Source of the DNA: Caldisericaceae bacterium
GTDB taxonomy: Bacteria; Calditrichota; Calditrichia; Calditrichales; Calditrichaceae
Assembly: GCA_021160885.1 (NCBI GenBank)
Contig: JAGHBR010000316.1
Span: forward strand, 1-27,781
Length of the DNA stretch: 27,781 bases
Reading direction: 5' to 3'
Shown: piece by piece, positions 17,621-24,345 of the stretch
Layout of the letters: each line of letters starts with the position of its first letter
Numbering within the stretch: position 1 is the first letter of the stretch
Made by a program: the position numbers and the translations under genes
Notes under the pieces: generated by a model
What the model was told of the DNA's origin: nothing
Seen by the model: the letters and a program-made list of their open reading frames with translations, nothing else
Databases searched by the model: none

Positions 17621-17709
17621 TGTAGCCCCGCTCTCCAGAGCGGGTGCGAGCGATAGCGAACAAAAAATCTCGCAAAGGCGGGATTAACGACTCAGAGAGT
17701 CGTGTTACA
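17621..17709. repeat. hairpin-pair (REP/BIME-like) element, copy 1
   Basis: An 89-bp element bounded by TGTAGCCC and TGTTACA. It contains a left hairpin CCCGCTCT-CC-AGAGCGGG (17627-17644), a weaker central stem around CTCGCAAAGGCGGGA, and a right hairpin ACGACTC-AGA-GAGTCGT (17687-17703). Related copies lie at 20717-20807 and 20854-20945. A heptamer-like GGGGAAC/TTGGGAT tract follows directly. Confidence 0.7.
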
Positions 17710-17753
17710 TTTTGGGGAACTTGGGATTCAGAATTAGTAAATAGACGATTATC

Positions 17754-17855
17754 TTTTCCCTTCTGGCAGGAAAAGGTGTCCGAGGCGCAAGCCATTGTCG
17801 GGATGGGCTACAACTTGAATAAAGTTAAGAGTATAAGAGTTTAAGGGTTAAGAGG
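17754..17855. repeat. hairpin plus octamer tract
   Basis: TTTTCC/GGAAAA (17754-17759 with 17769-17774) forms a hairpin, followed by a GC-richer stretch to about 17815 that looks like another intergenic element. From 17823 to 17852 come units AGTTAAG, AGTATAAG, AGTTTAAG and GGTTAAG. A short open frame across 17644-17844 is made of these repeats and is not a credible gene. Confidence 0.45.
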
Positions 17856-17940
17856 CCTTTAAAATGCACTGAATGTGTTGATGCAATAAACTGAATATCG
17901 GATTTATTTAGACAACAGTGATAGCTCCATTTGAATTTTT

Positions 17941-17970
17941 CCCGTGCCCCGGAGAAGAAACGGGTTTTTT
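17941..17970 (+). terminator. hairpin with T-run in the leader of the amidotransferase-lysZ-lysJ operon
   Basis: CCCGT/ACGGG (17941-17945 with 17960-17964) is followed by TTTTTT. A second, AT-rich hairpin TTCGAAA/TTTTCGAA (17976-17994) with another T-run lies just after. They stand 65 and 35 nt before the first start codon of the operon and over 540 nt past the previous plus-strand gene. That position fits attenuation of the operon better than termination of the upstream gene, but the latter is possible. Confidence 0.5.
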
Positions 17971-18034
17971 CGTATTTCGAAATTAGATTTTCGAATTTTT
18001 TAAATGAAGCAATGACCATTAAACAGGAGTTCGT

Positions 18035-18676
18035 ATGTGCCGCATCTTGTATGTTGAAAGCAAACAACATTTTAATCCTTCTCATATTTTGAAGTCTTTT
18101 GCGCGCATGGCCAAAAACAGTACCGAGTACCAGGGACATGGCTGGGGCTGCGCCTGGTGGGAAGAAGATGGCTGGAATACCTACTGGACCATTCGCCCGG
18201 TTTGGAAAGACAACCCAGATCGCATTCCGCAAACGAATCGCTTGCTGGTTCACGCCCGCAGCGCCTTTCGCGATCAGGGAATTGCCATTGAAAATAACAT
18301 GCCCTTTATTCAACAGGGTACTGTTTTTATTTTTAACGGCGAACTACATGGCGTGCGGTTGCAAGCCGAAGGCAGAATAGGCGCAGAAAAAATCTTTAAC
18401 TTCATTCTTCGCTTTAATAAGGGAAACCTTTTAAGCGCGGTTCAAAGAGCGGTTCTTATTATTGTTAAACGTTCCTCTTACATCCGGGCACTTAACTTTA
18501 TAATTGCCGATGCCAAGCAAACTGTTCTAAATTCGCTTTTCAATGAACAGCCAGATTATTTTACCATGTTTCGTTATCATGATGAAGACCGTTTATTGGT
18601 TTGCTCTGAACCATTAGATCTTTTTAATGAATGGCAGCCGATTGCCAATCAAACTCTGGAGGAAATTCAATTATGA
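18035..18676 (+). CDS. class II glutamine-amidotransferase-fold protein coupled to lysZ-lysJ
   Basis: 213 residues starting MCRILY, so that removal of Met would expose Cys2, the nucleophile of N-terminal-nucleophile amidotransferases. Family landmarks are HGWG at 35-38, HAR at 73-75, NNMPF at 87-91 and FNGEL at 100-104. Two usual features look altered by eye: the NxHPF histidine is Met, and the Asp of the (T/S)DSE motif that holds the glutamine amino group is replaced in GRIGAEKIF (113-121). It may therefore act on a modified glutamine or glutamyl group, or be non-catalytic (inference). AGGAG lies 6 nt upstream of the ATG. Its TGA overlaps the lysZ ATG as ATGA, indicating translational coupling. 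Its role beside LysZ and LysJ is not known to me. Confidence 0.72.
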   Translation: MCRILYVESKQHFNPSHILKSFARMAKNSTEYQGHGWGCAWWEEDGWNTYWTIRPVWKDNPDRIPQTNRLLVHARSAFRDQGIAIENNMPFIQQGTVFIFNGELHGVRLQAEGRIGAEKIFNFILRFNKGNLLSAVQRAVLIIVKRSSYIRALNFIIADAKQTVLNSLFNEQPDYFTMFRYHDEDRLLVCSEPLDLFNEWQPIANQTLEEIQL

Positions 18677-19464
18677 TAATTGTAAAAATCGGCGGGGGAA
18701 ACAGCATTAATTTACCTGGAATTGCCTCTGATTTGGCAGACATCCATGAACCAATGCTTATTGTGCATGGCGCCAATGCTTTGCGCGATGAGTTATTGCA
18801 AAAATTAGGTCTTAACAAAAAAATCGTCACTTCCCAATCGGGGTATTCCAGTGTTTTTTCAGATCAGCAGACGTTGGATGTAATGATGATGGCTTACTCC
18901 GGATTGCGTAACAAACGACTGGTTGAATTGTTACAGCAAAACGGAATAAATGCCATTGGTCTTACCGGTCTGGATGGACGGGTCATTCAGGGACGACGCA
19001 ATCGGGGTATTCGTGTTAAAGAAAATGGGAAAATCAAACTACTGCGTGATTTTTCCGGTAAACCACAGTCAGTAAATGAACAGTTGTTAAATTTCTTATT
19101 AGATCAGTGCTACACGCCGGTGCTTACCGTTCCCATTATTGATGAAAACGGGACTGCCATAAACAGTGAAAACGACGATATTGTCGCTCTGTTGCAAACC
19201 GTTTTCAAAGCCCACATCGTGCTACAACTGATTGAAGCGCCAGGCCTATTGGAAGACATTGCAGATGAACATTCGCTCATTGAACAACTCTCACAGCAGG
19301 AGCTGGCAAGGCGGGAAGCAGCGGCCGAAGGCAGAATGAAGCGTAAGCTGCACGCTTTGGTTAAACTTTTTGAGAATAGTTCGCCACGTGTTATTATTGC
19401 CGATGGTCGAAGCGAACATCCGATTAAAGATGCATTAAACGGGAAAGGAACAGTGATCAAATGA
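18673..19464 (+). CDS. lysZ: LysZ-family amino-acid kinase ([LysW]-aminoadipate/glutamate kinase)
   Basis: Phosphorylates the side-chain carboxylate of an alpha-aminoadipate or glutamate joined to the carrier LysW, in carrier-linked lysine or arginine synthesis. The 263 residues begin MIIVKIGGGNSIN (ATP phosphate loop). The block GLRNKRLVELLQQNGINAIG, LTGLDGR, QGRRNRGI, INSENDDIVA and EGRMKRKLHAL closely follows the order in Thermus-type LysZ as I recall it, rather than classical ArgB. The start at 18673 is set by GGAGG 10 nt upstream and by the ATGA overlap with the preceding gene. The next gene also overlaps as ATGA. Lysine versus arginine assignment is open, because LysX, which helps decide it, is outside the window. 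Confidence 0.87.
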   Translation: MIIVKIGGGNSINLPGIASDLADIHEPMLIVHGANALRDELLQKLGLNKKIVTSQSGYSSVFSDQQTLDVMMMAYSGLRNKRLVELLQQNGINAIGLTGLDGRVIQGRRNRGIRVKENGKIKLLRDFSGKPQSVNEQLLNFLLDQCYTPVLTVPIIDENGTAINSENDDIVALLQTVFKAHIVLQLIEAPGLLEDIADEHSLIEQLSQQELARREAAAEGRMKRKLHALVKLFENSSPRVIIADGRSEHPIKDALNGKGTVIK

Positions 19465-20642
19465 CACCATTTGCAGAATATGAAGATCGTTTTGGACTGC
19501 CACTCTTTGCCAAACGGGGGCTGACTTTAATTCGCGGATCAAACGCTTTACTCTGGGATGATCAGGGCAGGCAGTACATCGACTGCACCGGTGGACACGG
19601 GGTGGTTAACATTGGGCATGCCAATGAACAGGTAGCCGAGGCCATCGCCCAGCAGGCAAAAAAACTGATTACCTGCACCTGTAGTTTTTACAATGGTCAG
19701 CGGGCATTATTGCTAAAAAAGCTGATTGAAATTACACCGGACAGTCTGCAAAAGGCTTTTTTATGTAACTCCGGTACAGAAGCCGTAGAAGCCGCCTTGA
19801 AATTTGCCCGCTTAAACACCGGCAAAAGTGAATTTATCTGTGCCCGTCGCGGCTTTCACGGACGCACCATGGGAGCGTTGAGCGCCACATTTAATCCGCA
19901 GTACAAAAGAGACTTTGAACCCCTGGTTCCTGGTTTCCATTTTGTGCCTTACAATGATTTCGAAGCATTAAAACAAGCTGTTACCGAAAAAACCGCAGCC
20001 GTGCTGCTGGAAGTGGTCCAGGGAGAAGGCGGGATACACATTGGCCAGCGCGATTATTTTGAGAAGGTTCAGACCTTTTGCCGGGAACAGGATATTTTGC
20101 TGATTATTGATGAAGTGCAAACCGGATTTGGCCGCACCGGTAAAATGTTTGCCAGCCAGCACTACGATTTACAACCGGACATTATGTGTGTGGCCAAAGG
20201 CATGGCCGGCGGAGTTCCCATGGGCGCCACGCTTTGTTCTGAAAAGATTACAGCTGGTTCAGGAAAGCATGGTAGTACTTTTGGCGGCAATCCACTGGCC
20301 TGCGCAGCCTCTCTGGCAACCATCAAATTCATTGAAGAAAACCGGCTACCAGAGAAGGCACGGGAAAAAGGCCAATATTTCAAAGAAAAATTCAAAGCGA
20401 ATGAACTACCGTTGGTAAAAGAATTACGCCAAATTGGTTTGATGATCGGCATTGAATTAAAATCCAAAACTCAACCGTTCATTCAGGCTTTGCAGGAACG
20501 AGGTGTTTTGGTAATTCCGGCCGGCCCAATGGTTTTACGCTTGCTGCCGCCTTTGACCATTGAATACGAACTGTTGGACGAAGTGATTGAAATACTACAC
20601 ACCGTTTTGAACAATGAACAACGAATAACGAATAGTGAATAA
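19461..20642 (+). CDS. lysJ: LysJ/ArgD-family PLP aminotransferase
   Basis: Class III aminotransferase that would convert the carrier-linked semialdehyde made after the LysZ step into the amine (lysine or ornithine precursor). 393 residues. PLP-binding landmarks are CNSGTEAVEAALK (about 95-107), FHGRTMGALS (about 132-141), EVVQGEGG (about 184-191), DEVQTGFGRTG (about 216-226) and the Schiff-base lysine in CVAKGMAGG (about K246), with GSTFGGNPLA after it. The start overlaps the lysZ stop. The last ten codons (NEQRITNSE and the stop) are written by five copies of a degenerate heptamer that continues into the spacer, so the tail is repeat-derived. Classical acetylornithine aminotransferase is the alternative, but coupling to a LysZ-type kinase favours the carrier-linked role. 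Confidence 0.88.
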   Translation: MTPFAEYEDRFGLPLFAKRGLTLIRGSNALLWDDQGRQYIDCTGGHGVVNIGHANEQVAEAIAQQAKKLITCTCSFYNGQRALLLKKLIEITPDSLQKAFLCNSGTEAVEAALKFARLNTGKSEFICARRGFHGRTMGALSATFNPQYKRDFEPLVPGFHFVPYNDFEALKQAVTEKTAAVLLEVVQGEGGIHIGQRDYFEKVQTFCREQDILLIIDEVQTGFGRTGKMFASQHYDLQPDIMCVAKGMAGGVPMGATLCSEKITAGSGKHGSTFGGNPLACAASLATIKFIEENRLPEKAREKGQYFKEKFKANELPLVKELRQIGLMIGIELKSKTQPFIQALQERGVLVIPAGPMVLRLLPPLTIEYELLDEVIEILHTVLNNEQRITNSE

Positions 20643-20656
20643 TCTGGTTTCCAGAT
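20609..20656. repeat. heptamer tract over the lysJ 3' end, followed by a hairpin
   Basis: Five units of consensus GAAYARY (GAACAAT, GAACAAC, GAATAAC, GAATAGT, GAATAAT) run from 20609 to 20643 and include the lysJ stop codon at 20640-20642. Immediately after comes the perfect hairpin ATCTGG-TTT-CCAGAT (20642-20656), which lacks a T-run but could protect or end the transcript. Confidence 0.7.
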
Positions 20657-20677
20657 GAAGCTGTGTTGTGTGTAAAT

Positions 20678-20713
20678 CTCTTAACTCTGAACTCTTAAAC
20701 TCTAAACTTTAAA
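20678..20713. repeat. heptamer tract CTCTTAA-type
   Basis: Five near-perfect units: CTCTTAA, CTCTGAA, CTCTTAAA (one extra base), CTCTAAA, CTTTAAA. It abuts the hairpin element that starts at 20717. Confidence 0.65.
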
Positions 20714-20716
20714 CAG

Positions 20717-20807
20717 GTGTAACACCGTTCTCCGAGCGGTTGAAAGAAAGCGAGCTCCAATAAGTCCCGGTTGTACTATTGTAACAACTCAGAGAACCGT
20801 GTTACAC
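20717..20807. repeat. hairpin-pair (REP/MITE-like) element, copy 2
   Basis: A 91-bp element with terminal inverted repeats: GTGTAACACCGTTCTCCGAG at the left and the inverse of GTGTAACACGGTTCTCTGAG at the right, 18 of 20 identical. The interior shares AGCGAGC and AAGTCCCG with the other copies. It has no coding capacity. Confidence 0.75.
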
Positions 20808-20808
20808 T

Positions 20809-20851
20809 TTAAACTCTTATCTGAAACTGGGAATTGGGAACCGGGAACTGG
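20809..20851. repeat. heptamer tract GGGAACT-type
   Basis: After a short TTAAACTCTTATCTGAAA stretch, units CTGGGAA, TTGGGAA, CCGGGAA, CTGG run from 20827 to 20851. It links hairpin-element copies 2 and 3. Confidence 0.6.
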
Positions 20852-20853
20852 TG

Positions 20854-20945
20854 GCGTAACTCCGTGCTACAAAGCAGGTACAATCAGAAGTGAGCGATAA
20901 GAAAAGTCCCCCTTTGCGGGACTAACGACTCTGGAGAGTCGTGCA
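20854..20945. repeat. hairpin-pair (REP/BIME-like) element, copy 3
   Basis: Begins GCGTAACTCCGTGCTAC and ends with the hairpin ACGACTCT-GG-AGAGTCGT (20925-20942). A second stem AGTCCC/GGGACT lies just before. GTGAGCGATAA and GGGACTAACGACTC match copy 1 almost exactly, so copies 1 and 3 are the closer pair. Confidence 0.7.
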
Positions 20946-20953
20946 ATAAAAAT

Positions 20954-20981
20954 AATTCAAAATTCAACATTCAACATTCAA
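20954..20981. repeat. heptamer tract over the pyrK stop codon
   Basis: Four exact-length units AATTCAA, AATTCAA, CATTCAA, CATTCAA. The last one contains the pyrK stop codon (20978-20980 read on the minus strand). The three small tracts and two hairpin elements leave no room for a gene in 20643-20977. Confidence 0.65.
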
Positions 20982-21769
20982 AATTTCTTCACTCTTCTCC
21001 CCGATGCGTCACGGTGAACCATACCCAGTTCGGTTACTTCTTTTAATTCATCCTGATTAAACACCGGGCCTTCTACACAAACGCGTACACCGGAATCATC
21101 CAGCACGCACTGGCCGCAAATGCCAATACCGCACTTCATGTAACGTTCCATGCAAAACTCGTAGGGGATGTCCAGAGGATCAATTAATTCTTTTACTTTA
21201 ACAAACATGATCTCCGGCCCGGCAGCGTAGATAAATTCGATCTTTTCTTTTTCAATAATAGAAAGCAAATCTTCGGTGACCAGTCCCTGTTTGCCTTGTG
21301 AACCATCATCCGTGGTGATGTAACAGTTTTTAGACCATTTTTGAAAATCCTCAATAAAGATCAATTCATGTTTGGTGGCTGCGCCTAACAGGCTGACAAA
21401 AGACAACTTTTTAGCGCTTAATTCATGCGCCAGCAAACGCAAAGGCGCAATGCCAATGCCTCCGCCAATCAACAGCGCCCGATCGTGGTAAGTAAAGCTC
21501 TTGCCAAAGGGCCCGCGCACGCCCAGGCGATCACCAACTTTCAAATCCATCATGGCTGTGGAAAAAGGGCCATAAGCTTTAACCGAAATTTCCAGCCAGT
21601 TCTCTCCCAGGGCCGAAACTGAATACGGTTTTTCGTCCATGCCCGGCAACCAGACATTGACGAACTGTCCGGCACGGGCATCCAACATGCGTTCAAAGTA
21701 AAAGCTTTTAACGCCCGGTCCGTGTTCAACAATCTTTTTAATAGGATAGGTTCGCATCAGATCACTCAT
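20978..21769 (-). CDS. pyrK: dihydroorotate dehydrogenase B, electron-transfer subunit
   Basis: Iron-sulfur flavoprotein that passes electrons from the PyrD subunit to NAD+. 263 residues from the chosen ATG. An N-terminal FAD-binding barrel has KPYSVS (47-52) and GPFGKSF (86-92), the NAD-binding part has LLIGGGIGIAPL (99-110), and the 2Fe-2S cluster is held by C213, C218, C221 and C231 (KCGIGICGQC...VCVEG). The start at 21769 overlaps the end of pyrD by 8 bp; a frame extension of 13 codons has no support, and Met5 is another possible start. Last gene of the pyr operon. Its stop codon lies inside a heptamer repeat. Confidence 0.93.
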   Translation of the reverse strand: MSDLMRTYPIKKIVEHGPGVKSFYFERMLDARAGQFVNVWLPGMDEKPYSVSALGENWLEISVKAYGPFSTAMMDLKVGDRLGVRGPFGKSFTYHDRALLIGGGIGIAPLRLLAHELSAKKLSFVSLLGAATKHELIFIEDFQKWSKNCYITTDDGSQGKQGLVTEDLLSIIEKEKIEFIYAAGPEIMFVKVKELIDPLDIPYEFCMERYMKCGIGICGQCVLDDSGVRVCVEGPVFNQDELKEVTELGMVHRDASGRRVKKF

Positions 21770-22679
21770 GTGCCAGCCCCCGAATTTCATCCAATGAAGT
21801 AAAACCATATTTCTGAAGATAGGCTTCGATGCCGCGTGCTATTTTCTCAAACACTTTAATGCCCTGATAATAAACAGCGGTTCCAATACCGATCAGGCTT
21901 GCTCCGGCCAAAATCAGTTGAACGGCGTCTTCCGGCTGGGTTACACCTCCTGTTCCGATAATGGGAATTTTCACTTGCCGATAGACTTCATAAACCGATT
22001 TAACGGCGATGGGTAAAATAGCAGGCCCGGAAACGCCGCCGGTTTTATTGGAGAGAATGGGCTTACGCACATCAATGTCAATCAACATGCCAGGCCCAAC
22101 GGTGTTGATGGCTGTAATAGCATCTGCGCCGTTTTCTTCACACACTTTGGCCAGGCGGGCAATACCAGGTCCATGTGGTCCTAATTTAATAGAAACCGGG
22201 ATACTACCAGCATGTTTTTTGACGATTTCCGTGACTTTTGCTGTGTCGCTTAAACTATCGCCAAAGGGCTGGCCAAATTCGGAATGCACATTGGGACAGG
22301 AAACATTCACTTCAAGCAAATCGGGCTCAGCTTCCACCGTGCGTTGCGTAACTTCAGCAAATTCGTCGATGGTACGGCCAAAAATGGAAGCAAAGATGGG
22401 CGCGGAAGCGCGTTGTTTAAATTTGCCTATTTCTTTAACCATCTCATCGATGCCGGGATTGGATAGGCCGACGGCGTTTAGCAATCCATGGCGAAAGGGT
22501 AAAATACTGGGATTTTTGTGGCCGCTACGCCAGTCTTTGTTAAAGGATTTGGTGGTCACTGCCCCAGCGCCGCCCACTTCTACCACGCGCCACATGGAAG
22601 AAGCTGTAAGTCCAAGAATGCCGGAAGCCAGCACCGTTGGATTTTTCAATTCAAGATTTAAAAATCGTACGGAATTCAT
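21762..22679 (-). CDS. pyrD: dihydroorotate dehydrogenase B (NAD+), catalytic subunit
   Basis: FMN enzyme oxidising dihydroorotate to orotate, class 1B, which works as a heterotetramer with PyrK. 305 residues. The catalytic base is C128 in EVNVSCPN, the hallmark of class 1. FMN and substrate residues lie in TTKSF (42-46), NAVGLSNPG (68-76), KLGPHGPG and the phosphate loop IGTGGV. The ATG at 22679 was chosen because it has GAGAAG upstream and leaves a 7-bp gap after pyrI; an in-frame codon 18 codons earlier would overlap pyrI by 47 bp and lies outside the conserved fold. Cytosolic; NAD+ as acceptor rather than quinone is implied by the adjacent pyrK. Confidence 0.95.
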   Translation of the reverse strand: MNSVRFLNLELKNPTVLASGILGLTASSMWRVVEVGGAGAVTTKSFNKDWRSGHKNPSILPFRHGLLNAVGLSNPGIDEMVKEIGKFKQRASAPIFASIFGRTIDEFAEVTQRTVEAEPDLLEVNVSCPNVHSEFGQPFGDSLSDTAKVTEIVKKHAGSIPVSIKLGPHGPGIARLAKVCEENGADAITAINTVGPGMLIDIDVRKPILSNKTGGVSGPAILPIAVKSVYEVYRQVKIPIIGTGGVTQPEDAVQLILAGASLIGIGTAVYYQGIKVFEKIARGIEAYLQKYGFTSLDEIRGLAHE

Positions 22680-22686
22680 GCTCTTC

Positions 22687-23166
22687 TCATTTAATGATGG
22701 GTTCCAGTTCTGAAAGCTCAAAAATGCGTTCACAAAAGGCGCATTTCACCTGTTTTGATTCCTCATCCACTGCTTCGAACAAAGTTTCGCTCTCATTCTC
22801 AAGATTGGTAATACAATTTGGGTTTTTACAACGCAAAAGATTTTTAATCACTTTAGGCGCCTGCACCACTACCTTACTGTAAACTTTGTAATCTTTAATG
22901 GCCTTAATGGTCACGCCGGGCACAACAATTGAAATGTGCTGAATGATTTCTGGAGACAAATATTCCAGTTGCAATTTAATCAAGTCTTTACGTCCCATTT
23001 TTTGGCTGTCGTAATTGATACCCAGAGTGACCGGAATATCTTTCATCTCTTCATAACGGGAAATAATTTCCAAAATTTTCACGCCATCGCCGGCCGGAAT
23101 ATGATCGATTACAATTCCCAATTTAATTTTGGGAATCATCAACATTTTTTCGTTTTTTTGGCTCAT
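22687..23166 (-). CDS. pyrI: aspartate carbamoyltransferase regulatory subunit
   Basis: Zinc-containing allosteric subunit of aspartate transcarbamoylase. 159 residues (E. coli 153). The nucleotide-binding N-terminal domain has GIVIDHIPAGDGVKILEI (17-34) and PVTLGINYDS (45-54). The C-terminal zinc domain has C113, C118, C142 and C145 (CKNPNC...CAFC), which contact the catalytic chains. Its ATG overlaps the pyrB stop as ATGA, so the two chains are made in a coupled way. Its presence implies an enterobacterial- or archaeal-style c6r6 holoenzyme with nucleotide feedback. Confidence 0.95.
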   Translation of the reverse strand: MSQKNEKMLMIPKIKLGIVIDHIPAGDGVKILEIISRYEEMKDIPVTLGINYDSQKMGRKDLIKLQLEYLSPEIIQHISIVVPGVTIKAIKDYKVYSKVVVQAPKVIKNLLRCKNPNCITNLENESETLFEAVDEESKQVKCAFCERIFELSELEPIIK

Positions 23167-24083
23167 AATTCTACTCCCAGATGTTTTAACAGAATGGCCT
23201 GACGCATGATTACGCCATTTCGTGCCTGTGGAAAATATCCGGCAAATTTGGTTTTGTCCACATCATAGGCTATTTCATTCACGCGCGGCAATGGATGCAA
23301 CACACGCATGTGGGGTTGAGCATCTTCTAACATGGCGGCCGTTAAACGATAAGAATCTTTCACTTTTTCGTACTCTAATAAATCCGGAAAGCGTTCGCGT
23401 TGAATACGCGTCATGTACAGTACATCGCATTTGGGAATGACTTCTTCTAACACATTAGTTTCATAAAAATTGAATTTATCCGGCTCATCACTCATCATAA
23501 AATATTTGGGTAAGCGCAGGGATTCAGGAGCTACCAGATAATAATTCCGAACATTAAACTTTATCAAAGCCCGAATCAGGGAATGAACGGTTCGCGAGTA
23601 TTTTAAATCGCCTATAAAGGCAATGCTGATGTCTGAAATATTGCCCAGATCTTTTTCAATCGTGTACAAATCAAGTAGTGTCTGAGTTGGATGTTGATTG
23701 GAACCATCGCCGGCATTAATTACCGGCAGAACACTGGTTTTGGCGGCCAGGCGTGCTGTACCTTCCCCGGGATGTCTAATTACCATGATGTCACAGTAAT
23801 TTTCGACCGTGTGAATAGTATCTACAAACGACTCTCCTTTGGAGACCGAAGTGGCCGATTGTTCGGCAAAGCCAATCACGCTGCCCCCAAGGCGATGCAT
23901 AGCTGACTCAAAACTGAGGCGGGTACGTGTACTGGGTTCAAAAAACATGGCAGCCATGATTTTACCTGGCAGTAGTTTAACGCGCCTTTCTTCTGGTGTG
24001 GCTTCCACACGGTGCGCCAACGCCAGGTACTCCTTAATTTCATCGACCGAAAGGTCTTCCATGGAAATCAGATCTTTTTTCAT
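23163..24083 (-). CDS. pyrB: aspartate carbamoyltransferase catalytic subunit
   Basis: Joins carbamoyl phosphate and aspartate, the committed step of pyrimidine synthesis. 306 residues. The carbamoyl-phosphate loop FFEPSTRTRLSFE is at 47-59, the mobile loop serine and lysine are in SVSKGES (79-85), RHPGEG is at 103-108, SNQHPTQTLLDLY at 128-140 and HPLPRVNEI near the C-terminus; all are hallmarks of the family. GAGG lies 6 nt before the ATG. It is coupled to pyrI. The 260-bp spacer upstream, which separates it from pyrF, holds two hairpin repeats, so a separate promoter or RNA processing there is possible. Confidence 0.96.
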   Translation of the reverse strand: MKKDLISMEDLSVDEIKEYLALAHRVEATPEERRVKLLPGKIMAAMFFEPSTRTRLSFESAMHRLGGSVIGFAEQSATSVSKGESFVDTIHTVENYCDIMVIRHPGEGTARLAAKTSVLPVINAGDGSNQHPTQTLLDLYTIEKDLGNISDISIAFIGDLKYSRTVHSLIRALIKFNVRNYYLVAPESLRLPKYFMMSDEPDKFNFYETNVLEEVIPKCDVLYMTRIQRERFPDLLEYEKVKDSYRLTAAMLEDAQPHMRVLHPLPRVNEIAYDVDKTKFAGYFPQARNGVIMRQAILLKHLGVEL

Positions 24084-24119
24084 GGTTTTCCTCTAAGTTT
24101 TTTGCAACCTGTATTTTCC

Positions 24120-24179
24120 AACTCACCCCCTCGTGACTCCCCCTCTCTTCGCTGAAGAGAGGGGGCTGGGGGGTGAGTT
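24120..24179. repeat. 60-bp hairpin repeat, copy 1 (intact)
   Basis: The outer arms AACTCACCCCC and GGGGGGTGAGTT (24120-24130 with 24168-24179) enclose a perfect 12-bp inner stem CCCCCTCTCTTC-GCT-GAAGAGAGGGGG (24139-24165). The whole unit can fold into one long hairpin. It lies 37 bp upstream of pyrB on the minus strand. Confidence 0.8.
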
Positions 24180-24285
24180 CTTTGCCCAATGCTTCTAAAA
24201 ACTCAGGCTTTTCTTTTTTTTTTTAACTTTTGTGTTAAGATTCCCTCAAGCCAGTTAAAATGTTCAGTGGTTTGAAGGGGTTGTC

Positions 24286-24343
24286 AACTCACCCCCTCTT
24301 GACTCCCCCTCTCTTCGCTGAAGAAAGTGGGATGGGGTAAGTT
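24286..24343. repeat. 60-bp hairpin repeat, copy 2 (degenerate)
   Basis: Nearly the same sequence as 24120-24179 in the same orientation, but the right half has decayed (GAAGAAAGTGGGATGGGGTAAG), which weakens the stem. It ends 2 bp before the last base of the pyrF stop codon. The 106 bp between the copies are T-rich, with no gene. Confidence 0.75.
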
Positions 24344-24345
24344 CC

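Noticed and set aside
17508..17844. Open frames across the spacer on both strands
   Set aside because: They consist of the paired-hairpin element and tandem tracts, so the open frame is a by-product of repeats.
17841..18034. Lysine riboswitch ahead of the lysZ operon
   Set aside because: I could not find the conserved lysine-aptamer core segments; only simple hairpins are visible.
20609..20985. CRISPR array
   Set aside because: The units are 7-8 nt and contiguous, with no 25-35-nt repeats, no unique spacers of constant length and no cas genes.
21770..21808. Longer N-terminus for PyrK (and likewise for PyrD at 22680-22733 and LysZ at 18631-18672)
   Set aside because: These extensions overlap the upstream gene deeply, lack ribosome sites and add residues not seen in the families; the inner ATGs fit operon overlaps of 4-8 bp or a short gap.
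22009..22713. Long plus-strand frame opposite pyrD
   Set aside because: Antisense to a well-conserved enzyme with all catalytic residues; the composition reflects codon bias of pyrD, and no family resemblance is seen.
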